From NCBI GenBank assembly GCA_902790135.1, contig CADAQM010000002.1, forward strand, positions 1 through 64,000: a stretch of 64,000 nt of DNA. The letters are read 5' to 3'. A program made the translations under genes and the position numbers. Source of the stretch: an uncultured Coriobacteriaceae bacterium. Its GTDB lineage: Bacteria > Actinomycetota > Coriobacteriia > Coriobacteriales > Atopobiaceae. Of this stretch, positions 7,581 through 16,252 are shown piece after piece (position 1 is the first letter of the stretch; the number at the start of each line of letters is the position of its first letter). A model generated the notes under the pieces. That model was not told where the DNA came from, did not search any database, and saw nothing but the letters and a program-made list of their open reading frames with translations.

Positions 7581-8007
7581 TCTCAAACGGAAGCGCTGCT
7601 TTCACACTTGGCTGCAAGCCAGCCATGCGTATGGCCTTATCCGCCGCCTCGCGAACAGCCTGCTCGCCAATCGGCAGAACGAATGCGTTGGGTGGCGGTC
7701 GCAGAAGTGACCGTCACCCAACAGTGAGGGTACGCGAATCGGTGTTTCTCGTGCTTAGGCATGCTTATTGAAACTAGCGATAGATTAGCTCGCCATATCT
7801 ATTTGATACTGAGTTATAGCAGTAGCTTGATCATTAGTTGAAGGGTTTGTCATCCCATAGTACATACCCTCAACCCAAACTTGGTCAGCTGGGTGCCCGA
7901 CGCCCAACGGCTGGCCGCCCGTGCGTCGCAGTGGGGGAGGGCATGACGCAACCCAGATTGATTGCTACCATGAGTGAACAAGGAACGTCTTTCTGAATGG
8001 AGCAGAC
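7581..8007. other. 427-bp gap with a short decayed coding fragment
   Basis: No intact gene. On the minus strand, 7713 to 7552 stays open for about 53 codons and reads like protein (PNAFVLPIGEQAVREAAD then KAIRMAGLQP), but it opens straight after a TGA and has no start, so it is probably a gene relic. The remainder (7740-7990) is AT-rich near 7740-7850 and shows nothing I can name beyond the ribosome-binding site of the next gene (GGAG near 7999). Confidence 0.5.
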
Positions 8008-8304
8008 ATGGCAGTTGATGGAACGTACAAGATCTCTGGCGAGGCAATGGGTACCAGGCTTGAGGGCACGCTTGAGCTTGCAACCGAGGGAAGCAAGCTT
8101 ACGGGCACCTCTCGCATTGGCAGCCAGGTCGTACAGCTCAAGAACGGCAAGGCAGACGGCGACAGCTTTTCCGCTGACGTAACCGCACCAACCCCGATGG
8201 GCAAGGTCAAGTTCAAGATGACCGGCAAGGTGTCGGGCGATAAGATCTCTGGCACGCTCAAGACGATGGTGATCAACGCCACGTACGAGGGTACGCGCAT
8301 CTAG
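8008..8304 (+). CDS. Small beta-rich hypothetical protein, 98 aa
   Basis: A 98-residue cytoplasmic protein with alternating Gly, Thr, Ser and charged residues in a repeating beta-strand pattern (DGTYKISGEAMGTRLEGTLEL, KLTGTSRIGSQVVQLKNG, GKVKFKMTGKVSGDKISGTL). This reads as a small up-and-down beta-barrel or lipocalin-like domain. The ligand is unknown. ATG 8008 follows GGAG by about 5 bases. It stands alone, upstream of tRNA-Pro. Confidence 0.7.
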   Translation: MAVDGTYKISGEAMGTRLEGTLELATEGSKLTGTSRIGSQVVQLKNGKADGDSFSADVTAPTPMGKVKFKMTGKVSGDKISGTLKTMVINATYEGTRI

Positions 8305-8380
8305 CGTTGGCAGTGGGGCCGTCTTTGCGGCTAATGATCGGTGCTTGTCGCAAACTCCTTGAAATTGTTTGAAGTTGGAC

Positions 8381-8408
8381 TTGCACGACGGTCGCGTTGT
8401 GGTAAAGT
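8381..8408 (+). promoter_or_regulatory. Putative tRNA-Pro promoter
   Basis: TTGCAC (8381-8386), a 16-bp spacer and TAAAGT (8403-8408), placing transcription start roughly 20-25 bp before the mature tRNA 5' end. Confidence 0.4.
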
Positions 8409-8437
8409 ACCTACTTGCGCAAGCGCAAGCTTGTTAA

Positions 8438-8514
<77 letters not shown>

Positions 8515-8523
8515 GAGCTTTCG

Positions 8524-8560
8524 CAGGTCAACGGCAATGTCCGTTGGCCTGTTTTCTTTT
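8524..8560 (+). terminator. Rho-independent terminator of tRNA-Pro
   Basis: CAGGTCAACGG / CCGTTGGCCTG stem (one mismatch), six-base loop, then TTTTCTTTT, 10 bases after the tRNA CCA end. Confidence 0.85.
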
Positions 8561-8707
8561 AGTAGGTACCTTGCTTTCGCCTAAAGGTGGCTAAACACCC
8601 ACTCCGTGGGAGTTTGCGTGCCACTACCGCGCTCGCTCACTGCGCAGTTTTCATCTAATGGCACGTCCTTCGCGCGCAATGGGGTAGCATACATTCTGTT
8701 ACACATC

Positions 8708-8724
8708 ATCCGCATCATGCGGAT
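8708..8724 (+). terminator. Small hairpin in the ugd leader
   Basis: Perfect 7-bp stem ATCCGCA-TCA-TGCGGAT followed by TCGCCTTTATT, just upstream of the ugd ribosome-binding site. It could be a weak terminator or attenuator. Confidence 0.35.
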
Positions 8725-8750
8725 TCGCCTTTATTCTCAGGGAGTTTGTC

Positions 8751-9938
8751 ATGAACATCGCTGTTGCCGGAATGGGATACGTCGGCCTTTCCATCGCCTG
8801 CCTCCTGGCCCAGCATCACGACGTCTGTGCCGTTGACGTCGTCAAGGAGAAGGTCGACCTGGTCAATGCCGGCAAGACCCCCATCCGCGACAAGGAGATC
8901 GAGGATGCCCTCGCCTCCGGGAAGCTGTCGCTCACTGCGACGCTCGACGGTCAGGCAGCCTACGAGAAGGCTGACCTCATCGTCATCGCGACGCCGACCA
9001 ACTATGATACCGCCCGAAACTACTTTGACACCAGCTCCATCGAGCAGGTGCTTGACCTTCTCACCTTCATCTCCTTTGACGGGACGGTCGTCATCAAGTC
9101 CACCGTCCCGGTTGGCTACACCGAGGCCACCTCCCGCAGCTATCCCAACCTCAAGCTGCTCTTCTCACCGGAGTTTCTGCGCGAGGGCCACGCCTTGTAC
9201 GACAACATGCATCCCACGCGCATCGTGGTGGGCGTACCCTTCCACCGCGAGCAGCTCAAGCCCGCAGCCGAGTCGTTCGCGGCGCTTCTCGCCGAGGGAG
9301 CCATGGACGAGGATGTGGAGAAACTGATCGTGGGCTCCACCGAGGCCGAGGCCATCAAGCTCTTTGCCAACACCTACCTTGCACTGCGCGTATCCTACTT
9401 CAACGAACTCGACACCTACGCCGAGTCGCGCGGGCTCAACGCGGACGAGATCATCCACGGCGTGGGCCTGGACCCTCGCATCGGCCTGCACTACAACAAC
9501 CCCTCCTTCGGCTATGGCGGATACTGCCTGCCCAAGGACTCCAAGCAGTTGCTCGCTAACTTCAACCACGTGCCGCAGAACCTGATTCGCGCCATCGTGG
9601 ACTCCAACTCCACGCGCAAGGACTTCATCGCCTCGCAGGTTGCCGCACGTCATCCGCGTCTTGTGGGTGTATACCGCCTCGCCATGAAGAAGGGCTCCGA
9701 CAACTTCAGGCAAAGCTCCATCCTGGGCGTCATGGAGCGCCTGGGAGAGCGCGGCGTGGATATGATCGTCTACGAGCCCACCCTCCATGCCGACGAGATC
9801 GTCGGTGCGCGCGTGGTCAACGACCTCGACGAGTTCAAGCGTCTGAGTGACGTCATCATCTGCAACCGCTATGATGTGGAGCTTAACGACGTCCAGGACA
9901 AGGTCTACACGCGCGACCTCTGGAAGACCGACGAGTAG
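8751..9938 (+). CDS. ugd: UDP-glucose 6-dehydrogenase
   Basis: A 395-residue cytoplasmic NAD-dependent enzyme that oxidises UDP-glucose twice to UDP-glucuronate for capsule, exopolysaccharide or teichuronic-type polymers. The N-terminal Rossmann motif is [20 protein letters not shown]. The central helix connects to the C-terminal domain bearing the catalytic-Cys motif [15 protein letters not shown]. Other family marks include [10 protein letters not shown] and FSPEFLREG. Length matches the short bacterial Ugd form. ATG 8751 has GGGAG upstream. Followed 51 bp later by a GT2 glycosyltransferase on the same strand, suggesting a glycan role. Confidence 0.95.
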   Translation: MNIAVAGMGYVGLSIACLLAQHHDVCAVDVVKEKVDLVNAGKTPIRDKEIEDALASGKLSLTATLDGQAAYEKADLIVIATPTNYDTARNYFDTSSIEQVLDLLTFISFDGTVVIKSTVPVGYTEATSRSYPNLKLLFSPEFLREGHALYDNMHPTRIVVGVPFHREQLKPAAESFAALLAEGAMDEDVEKLIVGSTEAEAIKLFANTYLALRVSYFNELDTYAESRGLNADEIIHGVGLDPRIGLHYNNPSFGYGGYCLPKDSKQLLANFNHVPQNLIRAIVDSNSTRKDFIASQVAARHPRLVGVYRLAMKKGSDNFRQSSILGVMERLGERGVDMIVYEPTLHADEIVGARVVNDLDEFKRLSDVIICNRYDVELNDVQDKVYTRDLWKTDE

Positions 9939-9989
9939 GCCCACCTGATAGAATTACGTTTATTGAAGACAGAAGCATAGGAGCTGTTT

Positions 9990-10916
9990 ATGACAAAGTC
10001 AGTTGCCGTTTTGGTGCCATGCTACAACGAGGCACTCACCATCGCGAAGGTGGTCGATGACTTCCATCGGGTCCTGCCTGATGCCACCGTCTATGTTTAC
10101 GACAACAACTCCTCTGACGGCACTGCCCAAATTGCGGCAGACCATGGTGCCACAGTTGTGCACGAGCCTCGTCAGGGAAAGGGAAATGTCGTACGCCAGA
10201 TGCTGCGCGACATCGATGCCGACTGCTACCTTATGGTCGACGGTGACGACACCTATCCGGCCGAGTATGCACCCCAACTTGTCGAGCCCATCCTCAATGG
10301 AACGGCAGACCACGTGGTCGGCGATCGACTCTCCAATGGCACGTATGGCGAAGAGAACAAGCGTGCCGGGCATGCTTTTGGCAATGATCTTGTACGGTGG
10401 CTCATCCAAGTGCTGTATGGCTACTCCTACAACGACGTAATGACCGGATACCGCGCGTTCAGCAAGCCGTTCGCCAAGACCTATCCGGTACTCTCCGAAG
10501 GTTTCCAGATCGAGACCGAGCTGTCGATTCATGCGATTGACAAACGATGGCGCATCGCACAGGTTCCCATTGAGTATCGTGACCGACCTGCCGGGTCGGA
10601 AAGCAAGCTCGACACCATTCCCGATGGCATACGCGTGCTGCGCATGATCGCAAGTCTGGCCAAAGACTATAAGCCCATGCCGTTCTTCAACATTCTTGCG
10701 CTTGTATCGCTGGTCCTGTGCCTGATTCTCGGCATCCCCATCATTAGCGAGTTCAGGGCAACGGGCTTGGTCGAGCGCTTCCCAACGGCAATTCTTGCGC
10801 TTGGCCTAGGAATCCTTACTGTTCTCTTCTTCGTCAGCGGTCTCATTCTTGATACTGTCGTCAAGGGCAACCGCAGGCAATGGGAGATCGAGGCCATGCG
10901 CGTCTGGCATCAATAG
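9990..10916 (+). CDS. Membrane-linked family 2 glycosyltransferase (dolichyl-phosphate mannosyltransferase type)
   Basis: A 308-residue protein with an N-terminal GT-A glycosyltransferase domain (VLVPCYNEALTIAKVVDDF, YVYDNNSSDGTAQIA, the DXD-like LMVDGDDTYPAEY) and two C-terminal membrane helices (about 230-255 and 270-290). This architecture belongs to polyprenyl-phosphate sugar transferases that load sugars onto undecaprenyl phosphate for transfer outside the membrane. The sugar is unknown. AGGAGC precedes ATG 9990. Probably cotranscribed with ugd; a strong terminator follows at 10983. Confidence 0.85.
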   Translation: MTKSVAVLVPCYNEALTIAKVVDDFHRVLPDATVYVYDNNSSDGTAQIAADHGATVVHEPRQGKGNVVRQMLRDIDADCYLMVDGDDTYPAEYAPQLVEPILNGTADHVVGDRLSNGTYGEENKRAGHAFGNDLVRWLIQVLYGYSYNDVMTGYRAFSKPFAKTYPVLSEGFQIETELSIHAIDKRWRIAQVPIEYRDRPAGSESKLDTIPDGIRVLRMIASLAKDYKPMPFFNILALVSLVLCLILGIPIISEFRATGLVERFPTAILALGLGILTVLFFVSGLILDTVVKGNRRQWEIEAMRVWHQ

Positions 10917-10982
10917 GCACCTGCAGCATCTATTTCTACAGACACCCATCCTCATGTAGGACAGCGTCTGACAAACATCACG

Positions 10983-11032
10983 GTCGGGGAGCCACGAGCA
11001 GCGTCTTTCGCATATGCTCGTGGCTCCCCGAC
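10983..11032 (+). terminator. Strong 18-bp stem terminator after the GT2 gene
   Basis: Perfect 18-bp inverted repeat beginning GTCGGGGAGCCACGAGCA, 14-base loop, closing with the exact complement. The T run after it is short (ATTTG), so efficiency without factors is uncertain. Confidence 0.7.
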
Positions 11033-11070
11033 ATTTGACCGCATTTACGTCCGCCTCCCCTGCGATAATG

Positions 11071-11089
11071 CAAACACATGTTCTATAAT
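11071..11089 (+). promoter_or_regulatory. dinB promoter -10 with LexA box
   Basis: CAAACACATGTTCT (11071-11084) matches the Gram-positive LexA consensus CGAAC-N4-GTTCG at most fixed positions and abuts a perfect TATAAT -10 (11084-11089). The -35 region is poor, as expected for a damage-inducible promoter. Confidence 0.65.
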
Positions 11090-11119
11090 GGAGCCATTCG
11101 CACGGGAGGCAAGGGGCAT

Positions 11120-12397
11120 ATGGACACCACGCGGGCCATACTACATGTCGACATGAACTGCTTCTACGCGAGCGTCGAGATGGCAGAGCGTCCCGAGCTG
11201 CGTGGTCGCCCCGTCATAGTCGGGGGAGACGAGGAGAGCCGTCATGGCATCGTGCTCACGGCCAGCTATCCCGCCAAGCGCCGCGGGGTCAAGACGGGCT
11301 CTGCTTTGTGGCAGGCACGTCAGGCCTGCCCGGACGCCATCATCGTCCCGCCACGCTACTGGCTCTATATGCGCTATTCCCGCCTCGCGCGCGACATCTA
11401 CTACCAGTACACCGACCTCGTGGAACCCTTTGGCCTTGATGAGGCCTGGCTCGACGTCACCGCCTCCGCGCACCTGCAGGGAGGGGATGCCCTGCTCATT
11501 GCCCGCGACATCTCGGAGCGCGTGCTCATGGAGCTGGGGGTCACCGTGTCGGTTGGGGTCAGCTGGAACAAGATCTTCGCCAAGTTTGGCAGCGACTACG
11601 ACAAGCCCAACGGTCTCACGGTCATCACACCCTACAACGCCCAGGAGGTGGTGTGGCCGGCAAAGGTAAAGGACCTGCTCTATATTGGCCCTGCCACGGC
11701 GCGCAAGCTCAACCAGCTGGGCATCTTCACCATAGGGGATCTCGCCTGCGCAGATGACGAGCTCATCCGGCGCAGGCTGGGCAAGATGGGGGCAGTGGTG
11801 CAGGGCTTCGCACGCGGGCAGGACGACTCTCCCGTGCGCCCGCTCTGTCCCGCGTCCCATGACATCGCCCACGAGGTGAAGGGGGTGGGCAACGGGATAA
11901 CCTGTCCCTTCGACCTCGAGGACGAGACTAGCGCCCGCCAGGTGATATGGCTGATGGGGGAGTCGGTTGCCCAGCGCCTGCGCGCACAAGGTCTGGCCGC
12001 GCGCACGATCGCCGCCTCCGGACGCGACTTTAACACGCTGGCCTCGCGCAGTCGGCAGACGACGCTCCCGCGGCCCACCCAACTCACCAGCGAGATCTGC
12101 TCCACGGCTGCCGAGCTGCTCATATCCGACTGGGACTTTGCCCATGGCGAGAAGCTGCGTGGCCTTGGGGTGCATGCGTCCAACCTCTCACCCGCACAAA
12201 GCGCCGTGCAGCTTGACCTCTGGGGCGTCGAGAGCCGCCGCCAGCGCATGCTCGCGCTGGACAAGACCATCGACGAGCTGCGCTTTCGCTACGGAAACCA
12301 TGCCGTGAGACGCCTGTCTGAGCTCTGCGACCCACGCCTGTCAACGCTTGACCCACAGCGCGACAACGTGGTGCACCCGGTAAGCTTCTTCGCATGA
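11120..12397 (+). CDS. dinB: DNA polymerase IV (Y-family translesion polymerase)
   Basis: A 425-residue error-prone polymerase that copies across damaged templates. The catalytic carboxylates appear in ILHVDMNCFYASVE (motif I) and in EPFGLDEAWLD (motif III, adjacent D and E). The steric-gate/finger region SYPAKRRGV, the palm VSVGVSWNKIFAKFGSDYDKP and the HhH thumb (KVKDLLYIGPATARKLNQLGI) follow in the usual order, with a little-finger domain at about 250-370. The final 50 residues are less conserved and no clear beta-clamp motif was identified. ATG 11120 has AAGGGG upstream; an in-frame ATG at 11078 lies inside the LexA/-10 element and is rejected. Likely SOS-induced. Confidence 0.95.
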   Translation: MDTTRAILHVDMNCFYASVEMAERPELRGRPVIVGGDEESRHGIVLTASYPAKRRGVKTGSALWQARQACPDAIIVPPRYWLYMRYSRLARDIYYQYTDLVEPFGLDEAWLDVTASAHLQGGDALLIARDISERVLMELGVTVSVGVSWNKIFAKFGSDYDKPNGLTVITPYNAQEVVWPAKVKDLLYIGPATARKLNQLGIFTIGDLACADDELIRRRLGKMGAVVQGFARGQDDSPVRPLCPASHDIAHEVKGVGNGITCPFDLEDETSARQVIWLMGESVAQRLRAQGLAARTIAASGRDFNTLASRSRQTTLPRPTQLTSEICSTAAELLISDWDFAHGEKLRGLGVHASNLSPAQSAVQLDLWGVESRRQRMLALDKTIDELRFRYGNHAVRRLSELCDPRLSTLDPQRDNVVHPVSFFA

Positions 12398-12407
12398 GGG
12401 GGTTGGC

Positions 12408-12680
12408 ATGAGAGGGATAGCAGGCAGGGAGAAGCGCTATGTGGAGGTGGTCTCCGACACCTCGTCCGAGGGGACGGTCACGCCCCTGTCAATCATTTGG
12501 GACACTGGCGTGCGCTATCAGATAGACCAGGTGCTCGACCGCCGTCAGGCCCACTCGCTCAAGACGGGCGGTACGGGCATCCGCTATACCGTGCGCGTGG
12601 GCTCGACCACCACGCACCTATGGTACGAGGGACCGCGGTGGTTCGTGGAGGCAAAGGTCGCAGCCATGCCCGAATGGTAG
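12408..12680 (+). CDS. Small hypothetical protein following dinB, 90 aa
   Basis: A soluble 90-residue protein, probably beta-rich (RYVEVVSDTSSEGTVTPLSIIWDTGVRY, IRYTVRVGSTTTHLWYEGPRWFVE). I recall similar short ORFs directly after Y-family polymerase genes in Gram-positives, but I cannot name the family. ATG 12408 follows the dinB stop by 10 bp with GAGGGG close ahead, so it is almost certainly translated from the dinB mRNA and would share SOS control. Function unknown. Confidence 0.75.
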   Translation: MRGIAGREKRYVEVVSDTSSEGTVTPLSIIWDTGVRYQIDQVLDRRQAHSLKTGGTGIRYTVRVGSTTTHLWYEGPRWFVEAKVAAMPEW

Positions 12681-12715
12681 AGTAGACCCACGCGCCAACC
12701 CGAGAGGAAGCCTCC

Positions 12716-13543
12716 ATGTTCTACCTGATTGCCCTATGCGTCATCCTGTTTGCCTTCCTATGGGCAAGCTGGCGCGTCGTGGGATGGGTGGCGCAGCGTC
12801 GAGAGCATGGCCTTTCCAAGATCGCTCGCGTTCTTCTCACGTCCTGCCTCGCAACGTCTTTGATGGTAGGCGTTGCGTTCTTATGGCTCACGCGCTCCTA
12901 TCATGGCGACGCAACCGCCAAGCGGGCTCTTTTGAGCGACGATCAGGTGGCGGTATCGCCAGAGGAGGGCGGCTATCTCTTTGATGGACCAGGAGAGGAT
13001 ACCGTCCTGGTGTTTCTCCCTGGTGCAAAGGTGCAGGCAGAAGCCTATGCGCCGCTGATGCACGACCTGGCGGCAGGCGGCATCGACTGTCTGCTCGTCG
13101 ACCCTACCTTCAATATCGCCTTCCTTGCCGCCTCGTCATTGGAGGACACGGTCGGCAGGCTTTCCTACGATCATCTCATGATGGCGGGACACTCCATGGG
13201 AGGGGTCGTGGCGGCGTCGTACGCTGCCGAGCACCCAAAGGTCACGGATGCGCTCGTGCTTCTTGCAGCCTATCCCACTGACAAAGTGCCCGATGGCATC
13301 GCATTCCTTTCGGTTTACGGCACGCAGGACACGGTGCTCAATCCCGATGCATATGACAACGCACGAAATCTCTGGCCGTCTGATGCGCGCCAGTTGGTCA
13401 TCGCCGGTGGCAACCATGCGGGCTTTGGGTGCTATGGCAGACAGACGCGCGACGGGGAGGCCCTCATTACCCAAGATGACCAGCGTGAGCAGACGGTCAC
13501 TGCCATTATCGAGTTGGCCCGGCATATCGAGGGGGACTCATGA
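12716..13543 (+). CDS. Membrane-anchored alpha/beta hydrolase
   Basis: A 275-residue protein with two N-terminal hydrophobic segments (residues about 2-23 and 40-60) and an outward-facing alpha/beta-hydrolase domain. The nucleophile elbow is MAGHSMGGVVAASYA (Ser in G-x-S-x-G). The catalytic Asp is probably in FLSVYGTQDTVLN and the His in VIAGGNHAGFG. Related proteins act as esterases on short acyl or lipid substrates; the substrate here is unknown. GAGAGGA precedes ATG 12716. The stop overlaps the next start (ATGA, 13540-13543), so it is translationally coupled to a PP2C phosphatase. Confidence 0.85.
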   Translation: MFYLIALCVILFAFLWASWRVVGWVAQRREHGLSKIARVLLTSCLATSLMVGVAFLWLTRSYHGDATAKRALLSDDQVAVSPEEGGYLFDGPGEDTVLVFLPGAKVQAEAYAPLMHDLAAGGIDCLLVDPTFNIAFLAASSLEDTVGRLSYDHLMMAGHSMGGVVAASYAAEHPKVTDALVLLAAYPTDKVPDGIAFLSVYGTQDTVLNPDAYDNARNLWPSDARQLVIAGGNHAGFGCYGRQTRDGEALITQDDQREQTVTAIIELARHIEGDS

Positions 13544-14442
13544 GCAGCCGGCACACCAGCGAGCTTCCGACCGACGTCTCGGTAGAGACAAACACCTGGA
13601 CGGGTTCCGGCAAAGGACGCTTCAACGAGGACTATGCCCTCGCAACACCCGAGCATGGCTGCGCCGTCCTTGTCGACGGGGCGACGGGGCTCACCAAGGT
13701 CAATCTGGTGGCAGGGGAGAGCGACGCGTCCTGGTATGCACGCCACCTCAGCAGGTCCATCCTGGCCCACCTCGACACCTCTCCAGGACTCGACCACGCA
13801 CGTGTCACCGAGGCACTTGTTGCGGCGGGGGCGGAGGTGGCTGACGCATACCGTCGCTTTCCTGGTGCCCGCGACCTCGAGCGCATCGACGATCCGAGCG
13901 GCAGCGTGGTGGTACTGAGCTGGGATGCCGCCAACATGCTGGTCACGCTCCTGGGCGACTGCACGGCGGTCGTCGGCCTCAGGGACCAGACCTGCCACAA
14001 GCTGCACGACAACACGCTCACGCTGCTCGATGACGAGAACTACGAGCGCATGTACGCCTCTGCCACCGAGAACGGGACCACGATGGCCCAGGCACGCCGA
14101 GCCCTCAATCCGCGCTTCATCGAGAACCGCCTCAAGATGAACGAGCCCGGCGGCTACTGGGCGGCCGACATCTCCTGTCGTGGCATGATGCATGCCACTA
14201 CCAGCGTCTTTCCTGTAGAGGACGTGAGCTGGGTCTTTGCCTGCAGCGACGGGTATGCGGCGGCCGTCGACATGGGGGTCGTGCCAGACGCCTCCGAGCT
14301 TGGCCGCCAGGTTGCAGCTGGACAGGGTCAAAAAATCGGAGAGCTCCTGCGCGTTGCCGAACGAGAAGACGCAGGCTGCTGGCGAGTACATCGCTCAAAG
14401 ACAAGCGACGATGCCACATACCTGCTACTCAGCCTCGCATAA
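13540..14442 (+). CDS. PP2C-like (PPM-type) serine/threonine phosphatase
   Basis: A cytoplasmic 300-residue metal-dependent phosphatase-like protein. Signatures include SGKGRFNEDYALA (the R-x-N-E-D motif I), AVLVDGATGL (metal-binding DG-x-x-G), MLVTLLGDCTAVV and SWVFACSDGYAAAVDMG (the late SDG motif). Ala replaces the usual Asp before NEDY-type segments in places, so activity is likely but not certain. It overlaps the preceding hydrolase by 4 bp; no kinase gene is in the window. The substrate could be a protein kinase target or a small molecule. Confidence 0.75.
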   Translation: MSSRHTSELPTDVSVETNTWTGSGKGRFNEDYALATPEHGCAVLVDGATGLTKVNLVAGESDASWYARHLSRSILAHLDTSPGLDHARVTEALVAAGAEVADAYRRFPGARDLERIDDPSGSVVVLSWDAANMLVTLLGDCTAVVGLRDQTCHKLHDNTLTLLDDENYERMYASATENGTTMAQARRALNPRFIENRLKMNEPGGYWAADISCRGMMHATTSVFPVEDVSWVFACSDGYAAAVDMGVVPDASELGRQVAAGQGQKIGELLRVAEREDAGCWRVHRSKTSDDATYLLLSLA

Positions 14443-14510
14443 CACCACCTTTGCCTTGCGGCGTGCCCAGAAGGCGCTCCATCTCCACCGTTCATCGTCT
14501 CTAACGGGTT

Positions 14511-14528
14511 TGTGAAATCGGTTCCACA
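14511..14528 (+). promoter_or_regulatory. LacI-family type operator upstream of the GH32 gene
   Basis: TGTGAAATC-GGTTCCACA is an 18-bp imperfect palindrome with the central CG and TGTGAAA arms typical of LacI/GalR-family sucrose repressors. It lies 66 bp before the GH32 start. No LacI-family gene occurs in the window, so the regulator must be encoded elsewhere. Confidence 0.55.
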
Positions 14529-14594
14529 TATCATGGAAGTAGTCTGTGCCCACCGAAGGTGGGGAAGCTCCGCTTCGCGATTAAGGAGAGTTCT

Positions 14595-16064
14595 ATGAGC
14601 AACGAGTCTTGGCGTCCCAAGCTGCATCTCGCCCCGTACAAGGGCTCCATCTCTGACCCCAATGGCATGTGCCAGTTCAAGGGCACCTACAACTTCTTCT
14701 GCCAGAACGCTCCCGAGTATCCGGGCAACTTCGACAGCCCGCACGGCTGGGGCCACTTTGCCTCTCGCGACCTCGTCAACTGGGTCTTCCTCGGTTGCCA
14801 CGTCATGCCCGACTCCCCGGCAGACAAGGACGGCTCCTACTCGGGCGGTGCCTACATCAACGATGACACCGACGAGCTCTGGCTCTACTACACCGGCAAC
14901 GTCCGCGACGGCGAGGGCGACGGCACCACGTCCGGACGCCTGGCCAACCAGACCCTCATGAAGTCCTACAACGGCATCAACCTGGGTGCCAAGGAGGTCG
15001 TGCTCGACAACTCCGGCTATCCCGCCTACTGCAGCTGCCACGTCCGCGACCCCAAGGTCTGGAAGCAGGATGGCAAGTTCCACATGATGCTGGGCGCCCG
15101 CACTCTTGCCGACAGTCGTGGCGCCATCATGATGTATGACTCCGAGGACGGTTACACCTGGGAGATGGCCGGGTCTGTCACCAACCTCGAGGAAAAGCCC
15201 TTTGGCTACATGTGGGAGTGCCCGGACCGCATCGTGCTCGATGGCAAGGAGTACCTGTCCACCTGCCCACAGGGCATGGTCGGCTCCAACGATCCCGACG
15301 ATCCCAACCGCGTGACCGCCCAGAACGTTCACGCCGCTGGCTATTTCCCCATCGAAGGCAAGATCATCGACCTCATGCACAAGGACACCGAGCGCATGGA
15401 CGCCGCCGCCCCGCGCGCGGCCATTGACGAGAAGACCTTCGTCGACTGGGACTACGGCTTCGACTACTACGCCTGCCAGTCCCTCGTTGACGAGAAGGGC
15501 CGCACGATCCTCATCGGCTGGATGAGCCTGCCGCACGACAAGGATGACATCCGCGCCTATGACAACCCCACGGACACCTGGCGTGGCGCCTTGACCACTC
15601 CGCGCGTGCTCACCGTCTGCCCCGAGTGTGGCCGCATCCTGCAGAACCCCGCCGAGGAGTTTGACGCCCTGCGCGGCGAGGCCGTTGCGTGGGATGGCAG
15701 CGTGACCCTGCCCGAGAAGTGCGCCGACGTCGTCATCGACGGTATCGAGGGCGAGGGCGAGCTTCACTTTGGCGACTTCCTCCAGTTCACCTACAAGGAC
15801 GGCAAGGCAGAGCTGCTCTTCACCAACGACGAGCAGGGCCAGGGCCGCGTCGGACGCCGCGCGCTCATCCCGAGCATCAAGAACATCCGCGTGGTCGTCG
15901 ACACCTCGATCCTCGAGATCTTCGTGAACGACGGTGGTTGGGTCTTCTCCACGCGCTTCTTCGACGAGGCTGACGAGCTGACTATTTCCTCTACCTTCAA
16001 GAGCGAGAGCCAGGTCTGGTATCCCATGCAGCCCATCACCATCAACTACCTCGTGGTTCGTTAG
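14595..16064 (+). CDS. Glycoside hydrolase family 32 (sucrose-6-phosphate hydrolase / beta-fructosidase)
   Basis: A cytoplasmic 489-residue enzyme that cleaves the fructosyl bond of sucrose, sucrose phosphate or fructans. The five-blade propeller catalytic residues are visible: nucleophile D21 in SISDPNG, transition-state stabiliser D152 in VRDPKV and acid/base E208 in WECPD. The C-terminal beta-sandwich (GELHFGDFLQF to DTSILEIFVNDGGWVFSTRFF) is complete. ATG 14595 has AAGGAG 7 bases ahead. It lacks a signal peptide, so it acts on imported sugar. No transporter adjoins it. A LacI-type operator (14511-14528) suggests sugar-responsive repression. Confidence 0.92.
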   Translation: MSNESWRPKLHLAPYKGSISDPNGMCQFKGTYNFFCQNAPEYPGNFDSPHGWGHFASRDLVNWVFLGCHVMPDSPADKDGSYSGGAYINDDTDELWLYYTGNVRDGEGDGTTSGRLANQTLMKSYNGINLGAKEVVLDNSGYPAYCSCHVRDPKVWKQDGKFHMMLGARTLADSRGAIMMYDSEDGYTWEMAGSVTNLEEKPFGYMWECPDRIVLDGKEYLSTCPQGMVGSNDPDDPNRVTAQNVHAAGYFPIEGKIIDLMHKDTERMDAAAPRAAIDEKTFVDWDYGFDYYACQSLVDEKGRTILIGWMSLPHDKDDIRAYDNPTDTWRGALTTPRVLTVCPECGRILQNPAEEFDALRGEAVAWDGSVTLPEKCADVVIDGIEGEGELHFGDFLQFTYKDGKAELLFTNDEQGQGRVGRRALIPSIKNIRVVVDTSILEIFVNDGGWVFSTRFFDEADELTISSTFKSESQVWYPMQPITINYLVVR

Positions 16065-16104
16065 GAGCACTTAGCGCCGCAGGATCTGATGGCATATAGG
16101 TATA

Positions 16105-16139
16105 CAGGGGGGCCTCGGATGCGAATCCGGGGCCCCCTG
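16105..16139 (+). terminator. GC-rich hairpin after the GH32 gene
   Basis: A near-perfect inverted repeat CAGGGGGG...CCCCCTG with loop GCGA lies 40 bp after the GH32 stop. It lacks a T run; likely terminator or 3' end stabiliser. Confidence 0.55.
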
Positions 16140-16252
16140 CCATGCCATGACGGCAAGTTGCCCGATATCGTAAGGGGTTCGTAAGCCACAACGTATAACT
16201 ACGGCCTTTTGGGGTACTATTTACCTCTGTATGCTGTTCGGAAAGGGATGCG

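Noticed and set aside
8414-8433. Palindromic CTTGCGCAAGCGCAAGCTTG before tRNA-Pro as an operator
   Set aside because: Lies between the promoter and the tRNA where leader structure is expected; no further evidence.
14328-16070. 580-codon open frame antisense to the GH32 gene
   Set aside because: Same shadow effect; the GH32 frame has all catalytic motifs.
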